This document shows, in pieces, positions 21,938 to 31,618 of a stretch of DNA of 64,000 nucleotides. The notes beneath the pieces were generated by a model, which did not search any database, was not told the origin of the DNA, and saw only the letters and a list, made by a program, of their open reading frames with translations. The translations under genes were made by a program, and so were the position numbers. This DNA comes from Bacteroidota bacterium (GTDB lineage Bacteria > Bacteroidota > Ignavibacteria > Ignavibacteriales > Ignavibacteriaceae): assembly GCA_020161395.1 (NCBI GenBank), contig JAIUOE010000004.1, positions 248,001 through 312,000 of the forward strand, given 5' to 3'. Every line of letters begins with the position of its first letter. Within the stretch, counting starts at the first letter, position 1.

Positions 21938-22399
21938 ATGATATTCTCAGAAGATGACTACAGGTTTATGTATGCAGCACTTCAGGAAGCTTCTCTCGCC
22001 CTCGAAGAGGAAGAGGTACCGGTTGGCTGTGTGGTTGTACACGACAACCGTATCATCGGGAGAGGTTACAATCAGAACATAAAGTTGAATGATCCTACTG
22101 CTCATGCTGAAATGATCGCTATTACTGCAGCGTCAAATCATCTTCACTCATCCAGATTGAATGAATGTACACTTTATTGCACTCTGGAGCCATGTTTGAT
22201 GTGCACCGGTGCGATCATTCATTCCAGAATAAAAAAACTGATTTTTGCGGCATTTGATCCAAAAGCAGGTTGCTGTGGTTCAGTATGCAATCATGCCGGT
22301 GATGGCAGGTTCAATCACAAGGTCGAGGTTTACTCCGGGTTAATGGAGACAGAGAGTTTGTTTTTGCTCAAGAACTTTTTTGAAAAGTTAAGAAATTAA
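21938..22399 (+). CDS. tadA: tRNA-specific adenosine deaminase
   Basis: The 153-residue protein is a cytidine-deaminase-fold enzyme with the zinc site H56-A-E58 (TAHAEMIAI) and PCLMC (Cys86, Cys89). It converts A34 to inosine in tRNA-Arg(ACG), which lets the tRNA read CGU, CGC and CGA. Length is normal. It lies beside the tRNA-Arg fragment of the same isoacceptor, which may be chance. It is the first core gene after the element. Confidence 0.93.
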   Translation: MIFSEDDYRFMYAALQEASLALEEEEVPVGCVVVHDNRIIGRGYNQNIKLNDPTAHAEMIAITAASNHLHSSRLNECTLYCTLEPCLMCTGAIIHSRIKKLIFAAFDPKAGCCGSVCNHAGDGRFNHKVEVYSGLMETESLFLLKNFFEKLRN

Positions 22400-22410
22400 T
22401 ATTTATTTAG

Positions 22411-22418
22411 TAGTTTTG
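22411..22418 (+). promoter_or_regulatory. Bacteroidota -7 element upstream of adk
   Basis: TAGTTTTG matches the TAnnTTTG -7 consensus and lies in the 66-bp gap between tadA and adk. The -33 TTG box is not clear, so confidence is low. Confidence 0.3.
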
Positions 22419-22465
22419 CTTTGTATTAATTTTAGTCTTTTAACAGAGATACAACAAGGAAGATC

Positions 22466-23125
22466 ATGTATTTAATTCTATTCGGTGCTCCTGGTGCGGG
22501 AAAAGGAACGCAAGCCAAAATAATCAGTGATAAATATGGCTTCGAACACATCTCGACCGGCGACATTTTAAGAGAATCTGTTAGAAAAGGAACACCTTTA
22601 GGAAAAAAGGCTCACGAAATTATGTCGAGTGGACAACTCCTCCCTGATGATATCATGATCGGTATCATAAGGGAAAAGTTATCTGAACCACAGCTTCGTG
22701 ACGGTTTTATTCTTGACGGTTTTCCAAGAACAGTTTCACAAGCCGAAGCACTGGATAAGCTGTTCGGTGAGCTAAATTTCGGTGTCGGTGCTGTACTTGT
22801 TTTTCAGGTGGACGAGGAAGCCCTCGTTGAAAGACTGGCGAGAAGGCGAGCCTGCAAAAATTGTAATAATATTTTCAGCAATAATGAAATTGCCAATCTG
22901 ACCGAGTGTCCGAAATGTGGCGCGCAGTACTCATTCTTTCAAAGACCCGATGATGATGAATCGGTTATCAGAAAACGACTTAAAATATTTAACGACACGA
23001 CTTTACCTGTTGTTAAATATTACGATGGATTAACCGATCTTCACTATATCAACGGTCTGCAACCCATCAATGTCGTAAGTAAACTGATTTCAGATATTGT
23101 GGATGAGCTAAAAGAACGGGTTTAA
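22466..23125 (+). CDS. adk: Adenylate kinase, zinc-LID type
   Basis: The 219-residue enzyme balances ATP, ADP and AMP. It has the P-loop GAPGAGKGTQ (7-16), DGFPRT, and a long LID whose CKNCNN and CPKCG motifs give four zinc cysteines. The zinc LID is usual in Gram-positive and many other lineages but not in E. coli. An AAGGA site precedes the ATG. Confidence 0.96.
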   Translation: MYLILFGAPGAGKGTQAKIISDKYGFEHISTGDILRESVRKGTPLGKKAHEIMSSGQLLPDDIMIGIIREKLSEPQLRDGFILDGFPRTVSQAEALDKLFGELNFGVGAVLVFQVDEEALVERLARRRACKNCNNIFSNNEIANLTECPKCGAQYSFFQRPDDDESVIRKRLKIFNDTTLPVVKYYDGLTDLHYINGLQPINVVSKLISDIVDELKERV

Positions 23126-23161
23126 GCTGGGGAGTAACTGCCACAAAGTAGTGGCGATAAT

Positions 23162-23827
23162 CTAATTTTTTATTTTTACTCTGGTAATTTTACCCGAATC
23201 GAGTTTGTAGATTGCTCCTGAAGTATCGATGATATCATAATTGTGTGTAGCCAGCAGAATGGCTGTACCTTTTCTGTTGATATCCTGAAATATTTTTATT
23301 ATTTCGCCGGAGGTCTCAGGATCAAGATTCCCGGTCGGTTCATCCGCAATAACTAACAACGGTTCGTTAACTATTGCTCTTCCTATCGCGGTCCTTTGCT
23401 GTTCCCCGCCCGAAAGACTTTTGGGAAAAGCATTTTTCAAGTGCAGTATCCCCAAATCACTTAGGACTGATTCGACTCGACCCCGAATCTTTTTTTGAGG
23501 ATAATTGTTTATCTCAAGAATATAGGAAAGATTTCCAAAGACCGTTCTGTCAGAGAGCAGTTTGAAATCCTGAAAGACAATTCCCAGCTTCTGTCTCAGT
23601 TTAGGGATGTTTTTCTGGTCAGCTTTTAATGAAGAGAATCCGGCAATATCTATACTCCCCTTTTGAGGCAGAATATTAAAATAACAGAGTTGCATCAGGG
23701 TCGATTTCCCGCAGCCGCTTTTTCCGACCAGATAGGCAAAAGCACCATGGGCGAGAGAAAAATCGCAGTCATCCAGGATTTTATGATTCCCGTAGGCAAA
23801 TTCCACACCTTTAAATTCCAGTATCAT
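23162..23827 (-). CDS. ftsE: FtsE-like ABC transporter ATPase
   Basis: The start is the ATG ending at 23827 (221 residues), with AGGAGA upstream; a longer frame to 23845 overlaps the methyltransferase. Walker A is GKSGCGKST, signature LSGGEQQR, Walker B LLVIADEPT. The size and sequence (FQDFKLLSDRTVFGNL) fit FtsE/LolD-class ATPases, and FtsE is my best guess. FtsX, its usual membrane partner and a controller of peptidoglycan hydrolases at division, is not adjacent. A LolD-type ATPase is the alternative. Confidence 0.8.
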   Translation of the reverse strand: MILEFKGVEFAYGNHKILDDCDFSLAHGAFAYLVGKSGCGKSTLMQLCYFNILPQKGSIDIAGFSSLKADQKNIPKLRQKLGIVFQDFKLLSDRTVFGNLSYILEINNYPQKKIRGRVESVLSDLGILHLKNAFPKSLSGGEQQRTAIGRAIVNEPLLVIADEPTGNLDPETSGEIIKIFQDINRKGTAILLATHNYDIIDTSGAIYKLDSGKITRVKIKN

Positions 23828-24545
23828 CCATTCTCCTAACCACATATTGAATTCGAAATGTCTTCTGACTCACTCCCTTTAGTGTAAATGCTTCAAATTT
23901 CTTCATAATTGCAAATTTGCACTCCTTAAGTAATTCATCTATCATCTCAGTCGGATATATGTACTCGTAGTTATCTTCTTCAATTTTTGTGTTGTCCGGA
24001 AGAGTAATGATAAAGGAATTTTTGTGAATCTTTCTTACAGGATCGTAATTTGAAGCCTGCTGATAGATAAGATTCCCCTGTTTCCTCTTTTTGCTGTAAG
24101 AACCTACATAAGCATAAGAATTTTGTTCGGTAACTATGTCGAACAACAAATAACCCCCTAAGACCAAAACCCTTTTAACTTCGTCAAAGAATTTTATTAG
24201 AGCCCCCCGCGTTGGAAGGTGGTTAACGCTGTCGAAACATGAAATCACCAGATCAAATTTTTGTTTGAATGGTATTTCAGTCATATCTATACACATTTTA
24301 ACCGTATCCGCTGGTGCCTGATCGATCATTTTATAAGATATATCGCTCAATACTGTCATTTTAGATGAAAGCTCCATAGCCGGCAGCATCCTGCCTGTTC
24401 CCGAAGCCAGCTCAAGTACAAAATCAGTTTTTATATTATACTTTGCGATCAACTCGTTAAGATAATCAGCCCAACCGGCATAATTCACATGCCTTACGAG
24501 ATCGTTGTAAATCGTGGAAATGTTCGAATAGGAATCACTTCCCAT
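23811..24545 (-). CDS. Class I SAM-dependent methyltransferase
   Basis: The 244-residue protein has the SAM-binding motif LELASGTGRML (about 42-52) and the post-motif FDLVISCFDSVNHL, typical of small-molecule or unknown-substrate methyltransferases. It overlaps ftsE's region by 17 nt and pdxA by 11 nt, so it belongs to the same operon. The substrate cannot be read from sequence. Confidence 0.8.
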   Translation of the reverse strand: MGSDSYSNISTIYNDLVRHVNYAGWADYLNELIAKYNIKTDFVLELASGTGRMLPAMELSSKMTVLSDISYKMIDQAPADTVKMCIDMTEIPFKQKFDLVISCFDSVNHLPTRGALIKFFDEVKRVLVLGGYLLFDIVTEQNSYAYVGSYSKKRKQGNLIYQQASNYDPVRKIHKNSFIITLPDNTKIEEDNYEYIYPTEMIDELLKECKFAIMKKFEAFTLKGVSQKTFRIQYVVRRMDDTGI

Positions 24546-25497
24546 AGATGAAACGGCGGTTGGTGGATATCCTGTGTCCCCAGTCTATAGCTTCAATCAT
24601 GGAGCTGAAATCAGCTTTGTTTTGCCATGCGATATCATGTGCGGTGCCGTGGTCGGGCGATGTCCGTATAATGTTTAATCCGGCAGTAAAATTTACACCT
24701 GATCCGGCGGTAAGCAGTTTAAACGGGATAAGCCCCTGATCGTGGTAGAGCGCTACAAATATATCGAAGTTAAGATATTGCTTTCGTGCAAAAAAAGCAT
24801 CCGCCGGAAATGGACCTTCCACAGTACCGGAAAACTCCCTCAAGAGAGGAATAATCGTGTCGTTCTCTTCACTTCCTAAAAGCCCGTTTTCCCCGGCGTG
24901 GGGATTCAAGCCAAGTACCGCAATCCTGGGTTGATGGATGCTGAAATCATATCTGAGAGAATTGCTGATTGTCTCGAGACACATTCTTAGTTTCTCAGTT
25001 GTCAGATCCCTGCTGACTTTTGAAAGCGGGATGTGAATGGTAGCGAGAGCACACTTTAATTGATTCGACAAAAAAGTCATAACAAAGCCGGTGGAATTAT
25101 CCCATTCAGCCAGTAATTCGGTATGACCCGGAAAATCGACGCCCGCCAGACTGAATGCATACTTGGAAATGGGAGCAGTTACAAGAAATGCTGTATCGTC
25201 CTTTGAAACGATCTCAAATGCTTTTTCGAGTGCGCGGTATGATGCTTCGCCGGAGTCGGCAGTCGGTTCCCCTTTGCTAAGTTCAAAGGTTCCGATATCC
25301 ACAATCTCCACATTCGGTTTCCCTGACAGGTCTATTTTTGTCAGTTCAACAGCCTGTGAAAATACATTTCCGGGTATAACAATTTTATAGTTAATATCCT
25401 TTACCTGAAGAAGTTTATCAATCGCCTTCAGGGTAATTTCCGGACCGATGCCATTGATGTCACCACAGGATATTACTCCCGTCATTTTGTGAATCAT
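24535..25497 (-). CDS. pdxA: 4-hydroxythreonine-4-phosphate dehydrogenase
   Basis: The 320-residue protein matches PdxA of the DXP-dependent vitamin B6 route. It has GDINGIGPEITLKA, FPGHTELLAEW (metal His), GLNPHAGENGLLG, YHDQGLIPFK and SPDHGTAHDIA. It turns 4-phosphohydroxy-L-threonine into an aminoacetone phosphate precursor of pyridoxine 5'-phosphate. The ATG at 25497 follows rho's stop by one base; an ATG four codons later is also possible. Confidence 0.93.
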   Translation of the reverse strand: MIHKMTGVISCGDINGIGPEITLKAIDKLLQVKDINYKIVIPGNVFSQAVELTKIDLSGKPNVEIVDIGTFELSKGEPTADSGEASYRALEKAFEIVSKDDTAFLVTAPISKYAFSLAGVDFPGHTELLAEWDNSTGFVMTFLSNQLKCALATIHIPLSKVSRDLTTEKLRMCLETISNSLRYDFSIHQPRIAVLGLNPHAGENGLLGSEENDTIIPLLREFSGTVEGPFPADAFFARKQYLNFDIFVALYHDQGLIPFKLLTAGSGVNFTAGLNIIRTSPDHGTAHDIAWQNKADFSSMIEAIDWGHRISTNRRFIYGK

Positions 25498-25498
25498 T

Positions 25499-26746
25499 TC
25501 AGCTGTTCATCATGTGAAGGAATTCTTTGTTATTCTTTGTTCCTCTCATTTTGTCAAGTATTTCTTCCATTGCCTCGACTGGGGTAAAGTCGCTAAGGAA
25601 TTTCCTCAGAATATAGATTCTCTGGAGCTCTTCTTCTTTAAGGAGAAGTTCTTCACGACGGGTACCTGAACGGTTAATGTCGATGGCAGGGAAAATTCTT
25701 CTGTCACTGAGATCGCGATTAAGAACGATTTCCATGTTTCCGGTACCTTTAAACTCTTCGAAAATTACATCATCCATTCTTGAACCGGTATCGATAAGCG
25801 CGGTTGCGATGATGGTAAGTGAACCGCCGTCTTCAGTGTTTCTTGCAGCTCCAAAAAATCTCTTCGGTTTGTGAAGTGCATTCGAATCAAGACCGCCGGA
25901 AAGGATTTTCCCTGAATGAGGCACCACGAGGTTATGAGCTCTTCCAAGTCTCGTGATTGAGTCGAGAAGGATGACTACATCATGTTTAGCTTCGACAAGT
26001 CTTTTTGCTTTCTCTATGACCATATCGGCTACCTGAACATGTCTTTCAGCGGGTTCATCGAAAGTTGAACTGATTACCTCAGCATTCACGCTTCTTTCCA
26101 TGTCGGTTACTTCCTCAGGTCGCTCGTCAATGAGGAGGATTATTAATTTGACTTCCGGATGGTTTCTTGTGATAGAGTTTGCGATTTTTTGTAGTAATAC
26201 AGTTTTACCGCTTTTTGGGGGAGATACTATAAGACCTCTTTGACCCTTGCCGATAGGAGTAAGCATATCCATTATTCTCATGGCATACTCGCCGGGAGCT
26301 GACTCAAGAACGAGTTTTCTGGTCGGGTATACAGGAATAAGGTTATCGAAAAGGGTTCTTTCTCTTATTTCGATCGGGTCCATTCCGTTGACGGCTTCCA
26401 CGCGGAGAAGAGCAAAAAATCTCTCCCCTTCTTTAGGCGGTCTGACCTGTCCGCTTACGAAATCACCTGTTCTGAGAAAGAATTTTTTGATTTGAGAAGG
26501 TGAGATATAAATGTCGTCGGGTGAAGGAAGGTAGTTATATGCTGCCGATCTGAGGAATCCGTATCCATCCGGCAGCACTTCAAGAACTCCTTTGGAAAAA
26601 GTAAGTCCATCCTTTGCTGTTTGTGCTTCAAGAATCTTAAAAATTAGTTCCTGTTTCCTGAGGTCAGTAAAACCGGTGATTTTAAGTTCTTTCGCAATTT
26701 CGTTTAATTCAACGATTTTTTTTGATTTCAGTTCTGAAATATCCAT
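25499..26746 (-). CDS. rho: Transcription termination factor Rho
   Basis: The 415-residue protein is Rho in compact form. It has an N-terminal helical domain (1-45), an RNA-binding OB domain (about 48-120, [20 protein letters not shown]) and a RecA-like motor with P-loop SPPKSGKT and [12 protein letters not shown]. It is a hexameric helicase that ends transcription. It lacks the long insert found in some Bacteroidota. pdxA follows by one base. Confidence 0.97.
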   Translation of the reverse strand: MDISELKSKKIVELNEIAKELKITGFTDLRKQELIFKILEAQTAKDGLTFSKGVLEVLPDGYGFLRSAAYNYLPSPDDIYISPSQIKKFFLRTGDFVSGQVRPPKEGERFFALLRVEAVNGMDPIEIRERTLFDNLIPVYPTRKLVLESAPGEYAMRIMDMLTPIGKGQRGLIVSPPKSGKTVLLQKIANSITRNHPEVKLIILLIDERPEEVTDMERSVNAEVISSTFDEPAERHVQVADMVIEKAKRLVEAKHDVVILLDSITRLGRAHNLVVPHSGKILSGGLDSNALHKPKRFFGAARNTEDGGSLTIIATALIDTGSRMDDVIFEEFKGTGNMEIVLNRDLSDRRIFPAIDINRSGTRREELLLKEEELQRIYILRKFLSDFTPVEAMEEILDKMRGTKNNKEFLHMMNS

Positions 26747-26769
26747 TTGATTACCTTGTTATTAAAACT

Positions 26770-28071
26770 TTACAAAATGTTACTGTAATATTTTTTTTCA
26801 AATACTTTTTTTACTTCGGCGATAAGATACATACTGCCGTAAATTACAAGACATTCTTTATCTGCGGCACTCAAAAATTTCTTAATGAATACAGGGATAT
26901 CGTCGATTTTCTTGTATTTTATTTCGTGTTTCTCTGCAATTTTTATAAACTCCTCCATCTTCACCGCTCTTTCGTTATCCTTCAGTTCGAACAGATAAAT
27001 TAAATCGAAATGCGGTTTACTCTGAATCAGCATTTCTTCGAGACTTTTATCGTTAAGACATGAAAACAAAAGATAGCGCTCCCTGAATTTCTTTTCCTCC
27101 TTCGAGAATTCCTTCAGGAAATTTTGAATTCCATCAAGATTATGCGCAGAATCGAGAATAATTCTTGGATTATCGTGTACTTTTTCATACCTGCCCTGAA
27201 TTCCGGTATTTGTCACAACATTCTTAATTCCTGCGAGTATTTTTTTTGAATCACTAAATTTTATTGTTTTGTTCAGGGTTAAGATTGCGAGGGCGGCATT
27301 AAGTTGCTGGTAGGAGCCTTTTAGAGGGGTAACAAAATTGTCGAAAAAAAGCTCACTTGAATAGAATTCGAAGCTGTGTTCCCTCTTGTTAATGTAGTCT
27401 TTCAGCTTGTAATATTTGCATCCCTTTTCTTCGGATATCCTGATCAGGGTTTCCTGAGCCGGTTTTTCTAAAAAACCCAGGAAAACGGGTACCTTTTCCT
27501 TAATTATTCCCCCCTTTTCCTCAGCTATCTGTTCGAGGCTGTGTCCAAGGATATGGGTGTGCTCCAAACTGATCGAGGTGATGACTGAAGCCAAAGGTTT
27601 GATAACATTAGTTGCATCGAGTCTTCCACCAAGTCCCGTCTCGATCACTGCGTAATCCACTTCCTTATCGGCAAAATATTTGAAAGCGAGTGCAGTGGTA
27701 ACTTCAAAAAATGTCAGGTTTGTCTCATAAATGACACTCTCATACTCAGCCATAAATTCGATGACATATTTATCGGGGATTATCTGCCCGTTGATTCTGA
27801 TCCGTTCATTATACTTTATGAAATGCGGCGATGTATATAACCCGGTTTTGTAGCCTGCTTCTGTCAGAATACTGGCAATAAAAGAGGAGGTACTCCCTTT
27901 TCCATTTGACCCGGCAACATGAAAGCATTTTAACTTTCGTTGTGGATTCCCAAGGAGATCGAGAAAATTCATGGTATTCTCCAAGCCCAACTTCACTCCA
28001 CGATTGTGGAGGTTGAAAAGTATCTGGAGATAGTGGTCTATGGCAGGATTAGTTAAACTCATAAGAAGCAA
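26770..28071 (-). CDS. folC: Folylpolyglutamate/dihydrofolate synthase
   Basis: The 433-residue protein has the Mur-ligase-like ATP loop GSNGKGSTSSFI and the following LYTSPH, then GLGGRLDATNVI, SLEHTHILG and DSAHN. It joins glutamate to dihydropteroate and then extends folates with polyglutamate. An internal ATG at 28062 may be the true start. It overlaps pyrD by 23 nt. Confidence 0.95.
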   Translation of the reverse strand: MLLMSLTNPAIDHYLQILFNLHNRGVKLGLENTMNFLDLLGNPQRKLKCFHVAGSNGKGSTSSFIASILTEAGYKTGLYTSPHFIKYNERIRINGQIIPDKYVIEFMAEYESVIYETNLTFFEVTTALAFKYFADKEVDYAVIETGLGGRLDATNVIKPLASVITSISLEHTHILGHSLEQIAEEKGGIIKEKVPVFLGFLEKPAQETLIRISEEKGCKYYKLKDYINKREHSFEFYSSELFFDNFVTPLKGSYQQLNAALAILTLNKTIKFSDSKKILAGIKNVVTNTGIQGRYEKVHDNPRIILDSAHNLDGIQNFLKEFSKEEKKFRERYLLFSCLNDKSLEEMLIQSKPHFDLIYLFELKDNERAVKMEEFIKIAEKHEIKYKKIDDIPVFIKKFLSAADKECLVIYGSMYLIAEVKKVFEKKYYSNIL

Positions 28072-28969
28072 TGATTGAATTAATTTTAGTTCTCTTTGTT
28101 TTTAGACAGTAATCTTCTAGTGATGGTATAATCTTTTCGGCGGTATCCGGATTTACAAAATTTACTGTACCGAGTTGAATCAGTGATGCTCCCGCTATCA
28201 TAAATTCAACAACATCTTCCCAGCCTGCAATACCTCCAATTCCGATTATCGGGATATCACATTTTCTGCTTATTTCGAGTACCTTTGCAAGTGCAACAGG
28301 TTTGATTGCCGGACCAGACAAACCACCCGTAACATTGTACAGTTTCGGTTTGCGTGTCCAAATGTCGAACGCTGTTCCAACTAAAGTATTGATCGCAGAC
28401 ACTGCATCAGCACCATTTTCTCTGGCTATCCTTGCGAACAATCCAATATCGGCATTATTAGGAGACAGTTTGATTATAACAGGTTTCGATGAGACGCCTT
28501 TAACCTTATCAGTAATTTCGCCAACATAACCCGGATCGTTTCCAAAAATCAGTCCGCCATCCTTAACATTCGGGCATGAAACATTTATTTCGAAGGCATC
28601 GATAGTTTGTTCCTTCGTAAGAATTCGTACGCATTCAACATATTCTTCAACTGACGACGCTGCAATATTGCAAATAACACGGGTATCGTACTTTGATAGA
28701 AAAGGAAGTTTCTCGAGGATAAATTCTTCCACTCCAACATTTGCCAGCCCGATGGCGTTAAGCATTCCGGAGGCTGTCTCGACTATTCTCTGAGGTGGAT
28801 TCCCTTTTCGCGGTTTTAAACTTATCGATTTTGTTACAATTCCACCAATTTTATTCAAATCGGTAAAATTTGAGATTTCGTAACCGTAACCAACTGTACC
28901 GGATGCCAGAAGTACAGGATTTTTGAAGGTCAAACCGGCAATTTCAACGCCAAGATCAGGCTTGTTCAT
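28049..28969 (-). CDS. pyrD: Dihydroorotate dehydrogenase B, catalytic subunit
   Basis: The 306-residue FMN enzyme is a class 1B PyrD: LASGTVGYGYE, NVSCPN (catalytic Cys loop in EINVSCPNVKDGG), KLSPN, NTLVG, GGLSGPAIKP and IGIGGI. It makes orotate for pyrimidines and passes electrons through PyrK to NAD. The start overlaps pyrK by 4 nt, and the pair forms the heterotetramer. Confidence 0.96.
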   Translation of the reverse strand: MNKPDLGVEIAGLTFKNPVLLASGTVGYGYEISNFTDLNKIGGIVTKSISLKPRKGNPPQRIVETASGMLNAIGLANVGVEEFILEKLPFLSKYDTRVICNIAASSVEEYVECVRILTKEQTIDAFEINVSCPNVKDGGLIFGNDPGYVGEITDKVKGVSSKPVIIKLSPNNADIGLFARIARENGADAVSAINTLVGTAFDIWTRKPKLYNVTGGLSGPAIKPVALAKVLEISRKCDIPIIGIGGIAGWEDVVEFMIAGASLIQLGTVNFVNPDTAEKIIPSLEDYCLKTKRTKINSIIASYEFN

Positions 28970-29724
28970 ATCACTACATCTTTCACATTGAAGACCGGAC
29001 CGTCCTTACAAACAAGAAGATATTTCGTTTCATCATGGCTGTTTTCAACGGGACATCCCTGACAGATTCCAAAACCACAAGCCATTGCACACTCAGTTGA
29101 AATTTCGCCGTTTATATTCTCCCCTAGCAATAATTGTTGCAAAACCCTTAACATCGGCGAAGGTCCGCAGGCAAAAACTTTGATTTTCTCATCTCGGAAT
29201 TCATCAAGGTGTGCTGAAAACAGATCAACAACAGTTCCCTTGACTCCCAATGAGCCATCGTCAGTTGCCGTTATTACATTTTCAAGTCCGTATGTTACGA
29301 TATCAGTTGCACTTCTCCCCCCTAAAAAAGTCGTTACCTTTTTTCCGGTCAGTCTTTTTGTAAGAAGAGGAAACGGAGCCACGCCTATTCCACCGGCAAT
29401 TATTATGGCGTGGTCGAAATCTTCATCGATTCTGAATCCTTTTCCCAAAGGTGCAATAATATCAAGCATGTCGCCCGGTTTCTTGTCAGAAAGGTTTCTG
29501 GTTCCTTCACCGTGTACATTGAACATAAAACAGATGTTATCCTGCTCAATATCGCAGATGGAAAAAGGGCGGCGTAATAAGGGAAAGGAAGAATCGCTGA
29601 CCTTGATATTTGCGAACTGCCCGGCTTTAAATTCGCTGCTTAGCCGGGGAGAATTACATTTTAGAAGGAATATGTGATTTTTTAACTGTGCTACAGATGT
29701 GACAGAAACTTTAGTAATAATCAA
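28966..29724 (-). CDS. pyrK: Dihydroorotate dehydrogenase B, electron-transfer subunit
   Basis: The 252-residue protein has a ferredoxin-reductase FAD domain (RRPFSICDIE, about 50-60), an NAD domain (IIIAGGIGVAPF) and four cysteines for a [2Fe-2S] cluster near the end (CAMACGFGICQGC and a later Cys in LLVCKDG). It carries electrons from PyrD's FMN to NAD. It is the first gene of the pyrK-pyrD-folC-rho block. Confidence 0.95.
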   Translation of the reverse strand: MIITKVSVTSVAQLKNHIFLLKCNSPRLSSEFKAGQFANIKVSDSSFPLLRRPFSICDIEQDNICFMFNVHGEGTRNLSDKKPGDMLDIIAPLGKGFRIDEDFDHAIIIAGGIGVAPFPLLTKRLTGKKVTTFLGGRSATDIVTYGLENVITATDDGSLGVKGTVVDLFSAHLDEFRDEKIKVFACGPSPMLRVLQQLLLGENINGEISTECAMACGFGICQGCPVENSHDETKYLLVCKDGPVFNVKDVVI

Positions 29725-29834
29725 GTTATTTCCCGCAAGAAACTACAGAACGGGTGGAATTGTGAAAAGAATTATTTATTGTAAACTGGGAGAACTTACC
29801 GGGGGTAAATTCAAGAACGGATTATTCTGATATC

Positions 29835-29862
29835 CAAAAATAGTAATAAAATATCAAAACAA
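29835..29862 (-). promoter_or_regulatory. Candidate promoter upstream of pyrK
   Basis: On the minus strand TATTTTTG (29842-29835) fits the TAnnTTTG -7 box exactly, and TTG at 29862-29860 lies 17 nt upstream as a -33 box. It stands in the 191-bp gap upstream of pyrK, which holds no other feature I can support. Confidence 0.35.
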
Positions 29863-29915
29863 CATTCGAAATATATAATTTATTGCATGGTTTGGCAAAA
29901 ATTTGACAGTTTTTT

Positions 29916-30551
29916 TCAGGAACGGAAATTAAGTTCCTCAATTTTGCTTATTTTATCCAATCTTTTTTGGTGCCGGTCACCCAGAAATTCAGCTGACAAC
30001 CAGGTATTTAAAATTGATTTAATCGTCTCTTCTCCAAGGGTTTTTGCCCCGAGTGCCAGGATATTCGCATTATTATGCTCTCTGGCACTTCTCGCGGAAA
30101 ATTCATTATAACATGTGGCAGCTCTGATACCTTTGAATTTGTTTGCAGTTATACAGGATGGAATTCCGGTTGCATCCACCACGATTCCGAAATCAAATCC
30201 TTTGGTTTTTACTGCCCGGGCGACCTCTTTTGCAAAATCAGGGTAATCGCAGGCATCTTCAGAATAGGAGCCTGCATCCTCTACTACAATCCCCTTTTCT
30301 TTAAGAAAATTTGAAATGATTTTGCGAACGGCGAAACCGGTATGATCGCCACCAATAATTACTCGAAGATTATAGAGCGGTGCCACGGTCGATCCGGTCG
30401 TTTTTTGCGACTCGTCGACAATTGCCATACCGAGAGATTTGATTTTATCATGTGCCAATGGAGTGATAACACAATTCTTGCACACAACGAGTTCTTTCTC
30501 ACCCCGTTTTGCGGCGGCAATTACAAAATCTTCCGTAATAAGCTTTTTCAT
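29916..30551 (-). CDS. RpiB/LacAB-family isomerase with N-terminal extension and altered active site
   Basis: The 211-residue protein has a standard RpiB/LacA domain from about residue 62: VIIGGDHTGFAVRKII, DAGSYSEDACDYPD, ANKFKGIRAATCYNEFSAR and HNNANILALGAKTLG. The first 60 residues (ITEDFVIAAAKRG, then VITPLAHD) resemble the EutQ/BMC-linked N-terminal motif, an unusual fusion. In E. coli RpiB the loop is CGTGIG with the catalytic Cys66; here it is DATGIP, so the Cys is Asp. It may isomerise another sugar phosphate, or be inactive. It overlaps manC by one base. Confidence 0.78.
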   Translation of the reverse strand: MKKLITEDFVIAAAKRGEKELVVCKNCVITPLAHDKIKSLGMAIVDESQKTTGSTVAPLYNLRVIIGGDHTGFAVRKIISNFLKEKGIVVEDAGSYSEDACDYPDFAKEVARAVKTKGFDFGIVVDATGIPSCITANKFKGIRAATCYNEFSARSAREHNNANILALGAKTLGEETIKSILNTWLSAEFLGDRHQKRLDKISKIEELNFRS

Positions 30552-31618
30552 CAGAGCAGTTCTGTTTTGTTATTGTGTTTAAGGTAATCGACTATTTGCT
30601 TAACTTCCTGAGCCTGATCTCTTCTGCAAACGAGAAGTGAATCCTCGGTATTAATGATTATCAGGTTATCCACCCCAATCACAGAAGTGAATTTATTTGG
30701 AGAGTAAATATAGGAATCGTGAGTCATATTGGTAAACACTTCTCCAACGGCGGCATTACCTCTCTCATCTTTTTCGCTAAGTTGATAGACTTCTTCCCAA
30801 CTCCCGACATCACTCCAGTCGAATGACGATTTGATCAGAAACACCCGGTGCGATTTTTCCATTATCCCGTAGTCAATCGAGATACTTTTAATCTGACTGT
30901 ATGCTTTTTCGAGATGTTCGGCAAATTCATCAGTAAAAAGATAATTTGAGAGGTCTTTCATATGTTTGGAAAGTTCAGGAAGGAAAATATTAATCTCTTC
31001 GAGAATCACGGATGCCTTCCATATAAACATACCACTGTTCCACATAAAATCACCCGATTTCAAAAATCTGACAGCAGTGGTATAGTTGGGCTTTTCGGCG
31101 AAAGTCGCCACCTTAAATACTTCCGGGTTTTTCTCGTTATTCTCAATCTGTATGTAGCCATAGCCGGTCTCGGGTCTTGACGGAGGAATTCCCAGTGTTA
31201 CCAGTCCATTACTGTTGAAAGCATAGTTGGCAGCTTTTAACAGATCTTCCTTAAACTTGTCTGTGTTGGTAATCAGATGATCTGCAGGCAAAACAAAACA
31301 AACCGCTTCAGGGTCTTTCTTTGCAACTAAAATCGCACTCAATGCCACACATGCGGCAGTATTTCTGCCGTATGGTTCCGCAATTATGTTTTCTCTCGGA
31401 ATCCATGGAAGCTCTTCTGCTATTGAGTCAGCCTGCACCGTATTTGTAATTACAAGAATATTCCCGGACGGCACCAAACCATCGAGACGGGTAACTGTTT
31501 TCCTGATCAGAGATTCGTCATCGAACAAATTGAGGAGCTGTTTGGGTTTTTTTTCACGACTGCGGGGCCAAAATCTGGAACCGACACCACCAGCCATTAT
31601 AATAGCGTAAATATTCAT
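30551..31618 (-). CDS. manC: Mannose-1-phosphate guanylyltransferase
   Basis: The 355-residue protein has the nucleotidyltransferase motif AGGVGSRFWPRSREKKPKQL (residues 9-28), LPADHLI, GYGYI, FAEKPNY and WNSGMFIW. It makes GDP-mannose for surface glycans and other sugars. The C-terminal isomerase domain of bifunctional forms is absent. It overlaps the unknown gene upstream by 4 nt. Confidence 0.94.
   Translation of the reverse strand: MNIYAIIMAGGVGSRFWPRSREKKPKQLLNLFDDESLIRKTVTRLDGLVPSGNILVITNTVQADSIAEELPWIPRENIIAEPYGRNTAACVALSAILVAKKDPEAVCFVLPADHLITNTDKFKEDLLKAANYAFNSNGLVTLGIPPSRPETGYGYIQIENNEKNPEVFKVATFAEKPNYTTAVRFLKSGDFMWNSGMFIWKASVILEEINIFLPELSKHMKDLSNYLFTDEFAEHLEKAYSQIKSISIDYGIMEKSHRVFLIKSSFDWSDVGSWEEVYQLSEKDERGNAAVGEVFTNMTHDSYIYSPNKFTSVIGVDNLIIINTEDSLLVCRRDQAQEVKQIVDYLKHNNKTELL

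Noticed and set aside
23140-23155. Strong terminator between adk and ftsE
   Set aside because: GCCAC/GTGGC is only 5 bp and lacks a T-run directly after it, so it is not supported as a terminator.
29180-29677. Plus-strand 165-residue ORF opposite pyrK
   Set aside because: It is antisense to pyrK, which has complete family motifs.
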